Positions 24,770 to 36,400 of a stretch of 64,000 nucleotides of DNA are shown here, one piece after another (the first letter of the stretch is position 1; each line of letters begins with the position of its first letter). The notes under the pieces are model-generated. The model did not search any database. It was given only the letters and a program-made list of their open reading frames with translations, and was not told where the DNA came from. The position numbers and the translations under genes are program-made. The stretch spans positions 1,178,001-1,242,000 of the forward strand of contig JAPYKE020000263.1 of assembly GCA_028554795.2 (NCBI GenBank). Direction: 5' to 3'. Source of the DNA: Sinohyriopsis cumingii. Its lineage: Eukaryota; Mollusca; Bivalvia; Unionida; Unionidae.

Positions 24770-27080
24770 CAACTGATGAAAAATCTGATTCATGGAAAAG
24801 TAGCGGTGTTCCAAAGCTTAATTCACACTGAGGTCAAAACAGACATTGTTTTCAGCGCTCACCTGGTTATGCCGCTTAGTAGTGACAAGGAAGGATTCAA
24901 CACAATTACTCCGGGAATTCAAAGCAGTACCCGCGTAATCATGAATATCAAATATAATGAATATCAAATATACGCACGCCATGATCTTGTGGTTCGGTGT
25001 GAAGGCAAATCAGAGTAGCCAGTACTTTTTGGTGCTATGGCTCAGAGCGTTAACGCTCTAGAGAAAGTGAAGGTATTTCTCAGATCAATCAAAGTCACGG
25101 ATAAATGGATTTGGTTCGCCAGCAGACACAATTATGACGGAGGATAACATTTGTGAATTCTCCACAGCTACAAATTGCTGGATTTGTGAACAGGATCTTA
25201 CCATGTTGTATGACCACTGTCACAACACTAGCACGTACAGAGCTGCTAAACACAAAGTGTGTAATCCGCAGTTGAGAATTTACCCCAACAAAAGCAAACC
25301 TCGTGTGGTACTTCATAACCTGCGAGGTTTCGATGGCCACAAGTTGTAACTTTGAGATCAGTCTTACCTAGTAGCCTGATCCACAAGAACATGGAAATAT
25401 ACACAACGCTGGAACAAACATAGTTCATAACTTCAATACCGTTTATAAATTCGCCCCTGATGAAATCAGCGAGCAATCTGAGGTGATTGAACCTCAAAAT
25501 CATTCGTCGATATTGTCCAAGCAATACGGATCTCATCAAGAGAAAAGGTGTGTCTCAATACGAGCACCTGAATGACTGGAGCAAATTGGCTGAACCTCCT
25601 TTTTTTAGCCGATCGAAGTGTTTTATTTATCGATGTGATTCGAAGGTATTTCTGCCACTGACTATGAACATGGACATAAAGTTACGTCTTTGTTTGAGTG
25701 CCAAAACCGTGGCAACTATCACGATATTTATCTGCTCATGGATGCGTATGGACTGGGATGCATTGTTGGTCAAGGCCAAAACCAAGCTGGAATTGCTCAC
25801 GGACATTGACCAGTATCGGTTTATTACGCGATCACGTCTTGGCGAAATATCCATTTCTAGTCACCGATACGCTCGTGCCACCAACTACAACGTGTCCGGA
25901 TATAGCCTTGCTCACCCCAATACATCATTTATCTTGTCACCAATAATTTGAATGCGTGGGCCAAGATGGAACCATTGCCAGTTGGTGGATTTCAATAGAT
26001 CAATTCTACGGACATTGTTCTACAAAAAACATGTACTTTTAAGTCGACCTGGAATAACCGCAGCATTTACAAGAGCAGCTTTTTCGCTGCCAGGTACGTG
26101 GTTGTCCCCATAGCAGGTACTGATGTATTGATGTACCGAAACTAACAAGTCAGTCTTGAGTCTCTGGACCAAACACAACCATGTACAGAAGGTGCGAAGA
26201 CTCAAGTTGTACTTGCGATTGGGGATGCGTGTCACCAAGATCCATCGAGTGCTCATATTTCGACAGTAAAATGAATACGTTCCTTCGCACAAAGGCAAGT
26301 AATGATTTTTAGCATGATTATTTCAAGCTCATGAAAAATGACGTGTTTGGAAAAACCATGGAGGATCTGCGAAAACGGATCAGAGTCGATCTTGTCCTTG
26401 AAAAAAACTCAGCAAGACAGAGAAAGCTCACGGTGGATCCGGTCTTTGAGTCCAAATAAAGTATGTGATGATGTAAGTGTTGCTGATCACAGTTAAAACC
26501 AATCTATGTGGGATCATCCTTGCTGGTCTTGTCCAAGCTGGTCATGTACGAATTTTAATACGACAAGATCAAGCTCTTTACCAGGATCTGGTCAAGATGC
26601 TTTACACTGACACTTTCTTGCTGCTGATGCATATCACCACCGATGACGTGTACGTGCACATGTACAGCCAAGCTTCGCCAACGATGAGAAGATCTGAAAG
26701 AACATTCGATGTTTAGCAACGTCAACAAAAAATATTTGTTTCAACGTTCAATGATGAATGTTCGTGTAATCGGATTGAAGAGTATGTAAAACTTCGATCC
26801 AAAATGTATTCCATTGAAATCGGGGACAAAAAAACAATCAAAAGGCCAAAGGGGTTCCACAATAAATTACCAGAATGTCTTCGAGACCATCATGATTGTA
26901 CACATGGCAAATATTATCCGATCCAAGAATCATCGCATGATGTATTGATGTATACCTATGCACCAAGGTGAGTTGGTCACCGCTGAATACCAATAGATGG
27001 AGACTCCACGATGGCATCAACGCGTACTTGTTTGGTCGTCGGTCGTACGATCCCTACTGGTTAACGACATGCAAACACAA
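24770..27080 (+). pseudogene. Polinton-type family B DNA polymerase, multiply frameshifted
   Basis: Motifs of a protein-primed DNA polymerase B appear in order over 2.3 kb but in changing frames. They are an N-terminal TITPGIQSSTRVIMN segment (about 24,910), a zinc-binding-like CWICEQDLTMLYDHCH segment with a following VLHNLRGFDGHKL exonuclease-type motif (25,173-25,346), EHLNDWSKL (about 25,563), LELLTDIDQYRF (about 25,790), FGKTMEDLRKR (about 26,346), and a C-terminal LHDGINAYLFG (about 27,006). The palm motif reads YTDTF where the family has Y-x-D-T-D-S, so a catalytic aspartate is lost. At least six frame changes plus stops make it a fossil. The enzyme would have copied the element from a terminal protein primer. 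Integrase-like and PLA2-like genes lie head-on downstream on the other strand. Confidence 0.8.
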
Positions 27081-27429
27081 ATCCTGACGGAAGTTCCATG
27101 TCCGCTGAAACGACTTGCAAATTCTCTCGCACAAATGCAAGCTGGGAGAAAGAGGTCAACCAAGTGATGATGGTACCAATCGGTAACTGGCTGATTTTCT
27201 TCGAGTATAAATGCGTTGAAGATTGTTAAAGAAAACACCCACTGACCATATCAGGTCACGACGTTGTTGCCCATCTTCCAGCTCGCAGGCGCATACAAAT
27301 ACCGAACAAGCGTATGACTGAGCGTTGTAACAGTGCTGGCTGGGAAATCAATTCCTGAGTAAATGTGACGACTTCTTGGTGAATAGCATTGACTGGTTGT
27401 AGCTCCTTTGCGCGTTTGACTTCATTGTT

Positions 27430-28060
27430 CAAGCTGCTATAACGAATGTTAAGTCGTGATATTCATTCCTGAGACCGTTCTGACCTCGTGAGTAATTTCC
27501 TTGCCTACTGATTGACAAATATCCATTCCACAAGAGTATGATGAAGACACTTACTCGCTCATAGTGTTTGGTTAACAACGCCACCACAGATTCGAAACAA
27601 ATTCTTTGCCAGGATCGGCTTGTAAAAAGTATGGCCATGTGAGTGCATTTACGACACTGGCACAATAAGTTAACATCAACGTCTGACCGTATCGACATTC
27701 GTTGACGAGTATTTTATAGGTAAGTAATTGGTCGTATTGATCACGGACATGATGGCGTGGAAGAAACAACAAATCAACCCGACGAACTACATTTTGTGTT
27801 TGCACATCATATAAACCGCGCAAAACCTTTCTTGTTGTTGTTAATAAATTAGCTTCATATCTTTGTTGGCCAACCTTGCTAGAGCAATCCCAAGATTGGG
27901 ATTGGATGCAACGGTTAACTATTTCACGGCGGCTTCACCTCTGCAGGATTAAGGAGGCTTGTAGTATATTTCGGATAAGGTGTGGTTCTTTTTGTGGAAT
28001 GGTTATACTGCTTGAAGTTTTACTTTTAAAGAGCGGACCATTGACCATCGCCTCACAATG
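27430..28060 (-). pseudogene. Polinton integrase-like remnant
   Basis: Two overlapping frames on the - strand carry LQADPGKEFVSN (about 27,610) and then VALLTKHYER in another frame, matching the core region of retroviral-type (rve) integrases where a catalytic Asp precedes G-x-EF. Further upstream, SEIYYKPP (about 27,980) resembles the N-terminal segment of Polinton integrases. Several stops and frameshifts are present. The enzyme would insert the element into host DNA. The call depends partly on the neighbouring polymerase and PLA2 genes; the middle of the protein is not recognisable to me. Confidence 0.5.
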
Positions 28061-28079
28061 CAATCTTATCTGCCTCCTT

Positions 28080-28521
28080 TGACGACCCATTGTGTGATTC
28101 GGTCTCTCAATGTTGGATTAAATTTAAAGCCATGAATCAGATGCACATCTGCGTGTTGACGTCTACGAATATTAGCGGATGCATTATAAGCAAGGTCATG
28201 TCGGTAACATGCATCATCATCCCGATTTAAAGGTGCTACAAGGAGGCTTTGGCTGGTTGTGCTAATCTAGTCGCAGATCCTGTCGCGTACAATTTCACAG
28301 TAGTTGTATCCAGAACGATGCTTTTCCCCCGGATATTTACTCCCTGGTCTGCCTGGAAAATTTGTTAATGCAACCGCGGTATCACCAACGTCGGTGACAA
28401 TTTTCTTTGATCCACATCCAGTACATACTCCCGTAACCGCTGCTTGCCCATTACATGGTTGAACTCGTGTTAGATTTATGGTACTTGATTTGGCACGAGA
28501 GCTAACGCGATACGAAGACAT
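28080..28521 (-). pseudogene. phospholipase-A2-domain Polinton protein, frameshifted
   Basis: The N-terminal part (MSSYRVSSRAKSSTINLTR...) has a possible zinc knuckle (CTGCGSK) and a GRPGSKYPGEKHRSGYNYC segment, and ends at a stop at 28,267. In a shifted frame just downstream comes PLNRDDDACYRHDLAYNAS then RRRQHADVHLI. The Cys-x-x-His-Asp-x-x-Tyr motif and a later Asp are the catalytic signature of secreted and parvovirus-like phospholipase A2. In viruses such domains sit on capsid proteins. One frameshift joins the two parts. The location next to the integrase fits a Polinton. The family call is from the motif alone. Confidence 0.6.
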
Positions 28522-28854
28522 GATCGTATTATAAGAATAGACAATTGTTCAATGGTATCATGGTGAAGAAGTTCGCAGAAGCTTTTGAATGATGAATGTG
28601 AAGCTCCGCTTTCACGGTGATCGATTGATTTGCACAAGGAACGCTTAAAGGAGACTAGAAACAAAAATTTTTCTTTTATGTATGTAATTTTCTGCAAATA
28701 TTAATTGGACTGTGATGTTTATAAATTAAATATCGTAGGCGGGTAGTGATTATATTGCGCGGAAGATACCACGATTCCGTAAATTGCCGAGTTTTTCCGA
28801 GCTTTGATGAAACGACAGATCACGTGGTCCCGTGACGCAGTACTCAAATACAAA

Positions 28855-29170
28855 CATACATGGCGAGCGAGACAAGAGGAGACCAGATTGGGGTTGCTCA
28901 TTCAAAAGTTGAATATGCTTCCGAGTTATGCTCATAACTATATCTGTTAACTGTGTGTTAACAACGTGTTTAAGACCTGACAGCAGAAAAGAACAACAGT
29001 AAGAAGGTGCTCATATTTCATATTTTAGAATTTAAAAAATGCAATGTTATTTTTAAATGAATACATCTTGTGTTATGCACAAATGTGATAAGGATTAAAT
29101 GATGGTGCCCAATGTAAAAATTAAAAATTTACCATAATGCAATAAATTCATTTAAGAAGGATGTAAATGA
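28855..29170. repeat. partial duplicate of a THAP-gene exon/intron segment
   Basis: This stretch matches 32,285-32,615 in the same orientation. Shared blocks include gaggagaccaga, ttccgag/atatgctcat, gtaagaaggtgctcatatttcata, aattaaaaatttacca and caataaattcatttaagaag. It is therefore a second, non-coding copy of the start of the central THAP-gene exon plus its upstream intron. The copies differ by many substitutions and small indels. It lies just beyond the 3' end of the THAP gene. Confidence 0.75.
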
Positions 29171-29536
29171 CGTATTCATTACACAAGCTCGGACAGTTCA
29201 AGCTGGGAGAAAAACCTTCCGATTTTGGGGGTATTTCCACACCTACCGCCCGATCTCGTACTATGTCCCGAGTCTTTTGCAGAGAACTCCCTAATATTAC
29301 ATTATGTCTGCCAATTTTCATTTCTCAGAAGAAAAAACAAAAATTCAAATTCAGTGTTAAGAAATACTAATAGCAATTCAATAATATAAACATATGATTT
29401 AGAATATGTATGTATGTTCTCATCTAATGCAAAAGGTAAAATATCAGACAAACTCATTTAAATTTTCTCAAAACCATTGCACACACCACATACACACCAT
29501 ATATGGTGAAGCATCTAATATTTCCTTATTTTTAAA

Positions 29537-32500
29537 AGAAAAAGAGTTCACTGTTGTACTTTATTGTGTGTAATGGCATCAGTCTCCTTGCAGTAAATGA
29601 ATGACAAGTATTTAATCTTATCACTGTTTCTACACATTCCTGTCCCAAATGGATGAAACCTTACCTTGCTTGCATTGCAGGAAAGAAGAAATGGGTGCTT
29701 TTAGGTGCATAATGGGTCACAACACTGTGAAAGACTTCAAGTCCATATGTCTGGTGGCAGGGGGATAATTTTTCAATATCTTTAAAAGATATGGACTTTC
29801 TACAATCTCCCTTAACTTCTTGTAAGCTCTTGACCCTGAAATATAAATGATCAATGTGTTGGCAAATACAGATTTTTTTAATTCTTCAAAATTACTTTTG
29901 TACAGAGTCAAATTTGGTAATAAATTTGCTTGAAAATAAAGGATTGACAGGATTAAGCATGTTTCCCTCCCTAAAGAATGTAACATGGTTGATCATGATA
30001 AATGTTCTTGATACCCATCTGAATATGGCAGGGAGGGGGAAGAGGGTTTAGAAAATGCAAATTGGCACATTATGTGATTAATCATTTATGAAAAGGATTT
30101 CTGTGGCTATGATCCTCTTGTCAAGTTGCAGGGAAAGACAAACGTATATAATAAAAACTGTATATTCATCATTGTATGCCAAGGAGAAGTTGTACTACAT
30201 GTGAATTACTGCACCTTTTTTAATCCACTGACGAGCATCTAGTGGACCATGCTCACACTTTAGAAACTCCAAACTATGCCCTACATGGATGTCTGAAACA
30301 TGGTTAAGGATGGACCACCATTTTGCACGTTTCAGCGGGCCATTAGAACCAGAAGATGAGGCAACCCAATAAATGTGATTCACAATGGATTTAATCCAGG
30401 GTCTAATATCTCTGAATGTTTTCCTCTTTGCTGCCATCTCCAGTTTCTTTGAAACACCTATTAAATAGAATATGATAGAATTCTTGAGACTGTTGCATCT
30501 TAACTAACTACAATCCTACTCATTATCAAAAATAAATAAGTGCAAAAGTTTTTAATTGCTGAAGAGGTTCTCTTTGCTGCTGCATGCATGTACTAGCAAG
30601 TCATACTGTTTTCAAAATTGCACAGATAGAGCAGATGAGACATTAAAAAGAATTTAAAAAATAAAAATCAGTGGAAACGATCCAGTGGGAAATTATTATG
30701 AATGCATTTTACACGGATCTACATACAGAAGCTACCAATTATTTATTCAACTTTACAAATAAATTATTTTGAAACCCATATGTAAATAGCTAATATTGAT
30801 CCTTTTAAGAAATAGAAAATTTGTTTTAGTGTTTGATGGTGATTACCTTTTGCAAGATGCCATACATCAAAATAATGACTTTTGTCCTTGTGCTCTTCCT
30901 TCATGAACATTTTAACCTGGACATGGCGATCAGTGACCAAGGTGTCCACAGTAAGCCCAAATTCCTCCAAGTTATGGAGACACCTCTTCAACCCTTCTAA
31001 TTCCATGTGGAATGAATTTTTTACTTCATTAGACTGAAGAAAACAAAACCTGACGGTAAATATGTACTGGTGTTGTTGCATATTAAATCTTAGTTTCAAG
31101 TCAGTGACTGTCAATTTCAAATGCTATTATTTCAGACATGCAAATGAGAAATAGAAATGTGCATAGCTTCTGAACTTTCAGTTTCTGCGATAAAGTCATA
31201 AGTATGAAAATTTATCTGATCAGTGATCCAAGATTCTGATATATCAAAATGGGACCTTTATTACTACATGTAGTTGGCAGTGGCTGTCTTGAACTTCATT
31301 TTACAAATTTATACAGAAAAGCATGCAAGTTTAGATCCTATCCATTTGCTCTGGTTGTAATGAAAATGACCAAATGTGCAATTTAAAGAACTGATGGTAC
31401 AACTTTATTACCTGCACAAGCTTCAAGTCCAGAGTAACATTGGTGTCCAGGTCAATGACAGTATAGCTGCAATATTTTGCAGAGTGACCTGGACTGTCAC
31501 ATCTTCCTTCCCCTCCTAGAATCAACATTGATCCCTGTGCTGCTGTGATGTTGTCTGCTTGGTGAAGATCCCACAGCCTGTAAACACTTGGGATCAAATA
31601 ATTTGTCTGTAGATTGTCATATGTTCTATGACAAAATATAGGACAGTTTAATGCATGGAACAAGATGATGATCTGAGCAGCACTGTTACCTGATACTAAA
31701 ACAGCATTTGAGAGTAACAAATTGCCCAATGGCATTTTTTGGCACATATTCTGACTGTGCCATGTGGAAGTGTGACCATGACTACGTATGGAATTTACAG
31801 TTATCATAGTTCCAAGGACACTTTTGACTTGTACAATACAGACACTTTTACAATGCTGACATATTTTTAGAAGTTCAAAAAGCTTGGATTCAGAGACAAG
31901 GAAATACCTTTCATCTACTGGTTTAATGCTGCCTAATGGATCAGGATCACTTTCCATGTCTTCTACATCACGTACTTCACTCTCAGGTACATAGTCAGAA
32001 TCCTGATCTGTGTTTGAAGGCATATCTGAATCTCTTTTTCCAGGTTCATCTAAATCCAAGCAACTCTCTGGATCTTCAACTTCATTTTTATCCTTCCTCA
32101 AAATATGCAGTGGGGGCAGTTTTACTAGGCTGCACTGTATTCCAACATCTGATACACGTGCCACTGCTTGTGTGCCTTTTGACTTTACATCAGGTCTAAC
32201 CTGCACGCGCCTATTTCTACTTTTTAATATCGATTTAAAATTTGTTTGACATTGTATATGAACGCCTTTTTGTTTTTCTGGTGGAGGAGACCAGATCTGA
32301 GTTGCATATTTGAAAGTTGAATCTACTTCCGAGATATGCTCATGACTATCTGTGGAATCGTGTTTTAAAATGTGTTCAGCTTCCCTACTTTTGTCTGTTA
32401 ACAATGTGTTCAAAACCTGAAAGTAGAAAAGTACAATGGTAAGAAGGTGCTCATATTTCATAACTTGGAATTTAATAAGCAATGTCATTTTAAAATAAGT

Positions 32501-33385
32501 ACTTAAACACTGTGTGCTGTGGAAAAAATAATGATTAAGTGATGGTGTCAAAAGTTAAAATTAAAAATTTACCACCATGCAATAAATTCATTTAAGAAGC
32601 ATGAGGTTCATTCATATTATATGTAAATGGCATTCATAACCACCACCCTCCAGCACACACACACACACATACACACATACACACACACACCACCTAGGGA
32701 TAATATCTTGAAAATGTACATCCAACACTGAAACAGTAAGAGATAATATTGCATTCTGGACGAATAGACTAAAACCGAGGAGGTGTAAAAGACGTTGAGA
32801 ACGGTTTTCATCGGTCGTAACTTGAGAATTCTTCAAACAAACAAAAATATATAAAAATATATATGCAAAGCAGAACTCAGAAAGTAATCAATATAAACAT
32901 TAAAAAGATTGCATCTTCTGATTCAGTTACAGTGTATTTTACATGTATGCTACAATACAGTTAGCGTATGGACCAATCTGATACTATATACATGTCTGGT
33001 ACTAGTGTAGATAAATGTCTGTGAATGGATTGTTGCATTTTGTGGTCACTTACCTCAATTTTCTGCCTTTTTTCGTAACCCACGCGTTTAACGCTTTTCC
33101 CAGGATTTAAAATATCCAAAGGTATGTCTGGAACAGCGCCAATTTTTAATCTTGGCCTAGCATTTGCGTATCCAAGAGAAGCCATTTTTTCAGGATCCCT
33201 CTCGTAACATTCCTTTGAGAAATGTAAGGTGCACAGAGTGCTGTATGGTGTTGCTTTAAAATCAACTCGCTTGCAATAATGCATCCATGGTTTTTTATTC
33301 CTTTATCTTTTGGAAAAGAAAAAAAATGAAGTCCACAGCCTTTTCTTAGTATGCTATTACACCCAAAAGCAACTCAAAACGGCAT
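29537..33385 (-). pseudogene. THAP-domain transposase-like gene (Kolobok-like), six exons
   Basis: Exons on the - strand, each with GT/AG signals: 33,385-33,054 (THAP zinc finger), 32,416-31,412, 31,033-30,847, 30,457-30,215, 29,835-29,665 and about 29,586-29,537. Phases agree at each junction (0, 0, 1, 1, 2). The first exon has the C2CH THAP pattern: GCNS, FPKDKG, CKRVDFKATPYSTLC and HFSKECYERD. The central exon has an acidic linker and GRCDSPGHSAKY; the third has LVTDRHVQVK and HYFDVWHLAKG; the fourth has RPWIKSIVNHIYW and HGPLDARQWIKKG. These acidic motifs fit a DDE-type transposase; THAP plus such a domain is characteristic of Kolobok-like transposons, but the subfamily is my inference. 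Breaks: codon 4, where the first zinc Cys is expected, is TGA (33,374-33,376); a 1-nt shift in a six-base homopolymer near 33,291; a 1-nt deletion in the fifth exon near 29,738. Confidence 0.75.
32655..32691. repeat. (CA)n-type microsatellite in THAP intron
   Basis: Interrupted acac/atac run in the first intron of the THAP gene; a weaker counterpart lies at about 29,478-29,505 beside the duplicated segment. Confidence 0.8.
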
Positions 33386-33443
33386 TGCTCTTTACATGAA
33401 ATGAACCTAGCAACTGGCAATCTGGATGCTGGAGTCGCTACTA

Positions 33444-33451
33444 TGACGTCA
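33444..33451. promoter_or_regulatory. palindromic CRE-like site upstream of THAP gene
   Basis: A perfect TGACGTCA, the binding palindrome of CREB/ATF factors, lies 59 bp upstream of the THAP gene's ATG in a locally GC- and CpG-richer patch (33,370-33,570). The position suits a promoter of that gene. Use is not shown, and an eight-base site can occur by chance. Confidence 0.35.
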
Positions 33452-36400
33452 CTTTACGAAAATAACCGAATAGGCGTGGAAATTATGCATACGAGGTCAC
33501 GGAAACTCAGCGCCCTGAAAATACGCCAATATTTAAATACTGGCAGTATGGTCGCACATGATGCTTCAGAACAAGGTTTTACTCTACAGTGCATTTATTA
33601 TTATTGTATATTTCCACTGATTTCTAGTCTCCTTTAAACTTACCTACATCCTAACATACATACACGCATAAAACTGTCACATCATTCTTGTACACATTGA
33701 TACATTTTTCTCATAATACGTGGTGATAAGTGTAGTGCAAGACATAGAACCTTAATAGGTTTCTGATTGTTACGAATGAGTTCAGTTGAATTTTCTCCCT
33801 CTTTTTCATCCTATTCTTCACAAAACAGTATGTAAGTATTATAGCTAAACTCTGGCCAATATTTATATAACAGGCAGAACATGAGAGTAGAGGCTCTTAT
33901 TTATTTTTAATAAAAATCTTGTTTTCTGTTAAGAATAATCCTGATTAAACAAACACCTGAAGAGAACACTGCATACATGGTAAAAGAGAAAACAAAATAT
34001 ATAGTTACACTGCAAGCAATTTTAGCTTAAGTCATAGATGAGAGCCAGATGAGGAATTATAGATGACATTGAAAGAAGTGTTGTTATATTTAATTTACTT
34101 TCTTTTCTGTAACAATAGTCATATGTTTTGTTTATTTTCATTATCATCCATAAACGTAATGCTTGTATGTAAGTTTTCTGTTACATCTAGGAAATAGTAT
34201 ATGTAAAGTTAAATTTCTTATTTGATTTTTCGAAATTCTGTTTGTAATAATTTCCTATGTTTAGTACAATCAGACAGTATGTAAAGACTTTGTGAAATAT
34301 ATTGACACATTTGCAACACATAACATTCATTATTATAACAAACAAATTGAGAAGGATTAATAACCAGGAATACATAACATAATACTATTTTCATGGATAC
34401 ATGCATGCATATATACATAAACATAAATCCACATATAACTAGTCTATTTGAGCAAGTTTGATCTGATACAAAAAATGCAGTTAAATAAATACAGCCTTAC
34501 ACAAAATAATCTATTTATGATATAGGATATATCAAACACGATGATTTAATATAATTTCTCCATCGCAACACATAATATCATATTACTGTCTATATTGATA
34601 TTAATGAATATTATTGTTTTTTATTTTCATTTTCTATTCATTATATCTTTCCAAAAACAGCCCGTAAGTACTATGAATCTAATTCATTTAATTCAAACAG
34701 TATACTTTCATCAGCATGATATAAATTTGAATTTTATCTTGTACTCAATAATTTGTTTAAATTTATTGATAGAATAAGGTGTATCCAGTTATATGCAAAA
34801 GCTTTGTGTACATATAATAATCAATTTCATATTTCATTGTATCTCAATTTTGCAATTGTGTTTTAAATAATTTCCAGACATGAATGGCACTGAGCAGTAG
34901 ATGAAGACCATGTTGTGAATATATTGATTCATTTGTGTTTGTTTATCATACACAAGTTGAGCACGAGTAATTGCAAGTAATACCAAAAATACATGTGATG
35001 GATATAAGGGATCATCGCATACACATTAACATCCATTCATCGTTACAAATATACATGGGAAGAAAGATACTTGAACGTCCTAATCTATCTGAACAGTAGA
35101 TAGAAATATGATGAAAGAGGTATAACCATACATAACTGTTGAGAGTTAAGAATGCATGTATAGTTATTACTATGGAGGCTACACCAAACCAAGATGATAT
35201 AATTTCTCCCTGCAACACATCATGTCATTAGGTTTCTATTCATCTGATATTAATCACTGTTATCTTATGATTGATTTTTTTGTCGTCTTTTTCACGATAT
35301 CCTTCGCAAACCAGCGCGTAAGTATATCTCCCAGCAATGGATAATGCTTGTTTGAGACAGTTGCCTGAGAGATAGAAATTAAGAGTTGGGAATCAGTTTT
35401 TTATATAATTTCCAATACCAATCTTTTCTGTGTTAAAATGTCCCTCAGAAACAATTATTGAAGCATTCAGAAACTGTGAAAGAAGAAACAACATATACAA
35501 CTGATCAGAAATGATGGAAGCTAAAGTGATGCATTAGACTCTGATGATAATTACATTATAGATGTCCTTGATATCAATAATATGTTCCCTTTAGTTTATT
35601 TTCCTTTCGCTAACATGAGCATGCGAGACTGTTAGGCAGTAGTTTCCAACGGGTCGATGGTTCTTTTTCAGTCTCCCTTGGTTCTTCCACCACCAAATGT
35701 ATAGGCATCCGTGTATATCATATCATATACTTCAATCTGTCGCAATAATCCCAAAATATCAAGGTTTTCCTTTCTATAGCAATATACATCTCTTTAGTTT
35801 GTGTTTTCATACAAGAATATAATTTCGAGGTGTTTTACTGAATGTTATGCCAAATGCAATTATATTCATTAACAATATCCGAATCAGTCAGTGGAATCTT
35901 AAAAGTATCAAATAATTTCTCATTCTATCTTGTTTAATATTGCTTTGAAATTGTTTCTACACCTTGATGTATCTAGCGGAATATTAAGGGTTTGTTCATG
36001 TATAGTGGTTCTTCGGAAGTTTGTTTTGGATTATTTTCCGAATTTTGTTTGAAATAATTTACAAACGTTAGCGCTATGCAACAGTATATGAAGACATGAA
36101 AATATATCAATAGCTTTCTACAACATAACGCATTTGTATCCTGAGTATTGTGAGAACTATAAATCTTGTTGGATACATGCATGTACGCATCAATATACAT
36201 GGACAAGCACAATTACACATGCATGCAGATGTTGGACAATGTTAGTCTGTAAGAAGAAGTTTCCTAGATTACCTAACGTACATGTAGTAAAGGAGATATA
36301 GGTACATGTAGCTTTTGATATTAAGAAGGGATTTAGTTATTATATTATATAGATTCCACCTGACAAGTAAAACTTATAATATGTCTCCATTACAATATAA

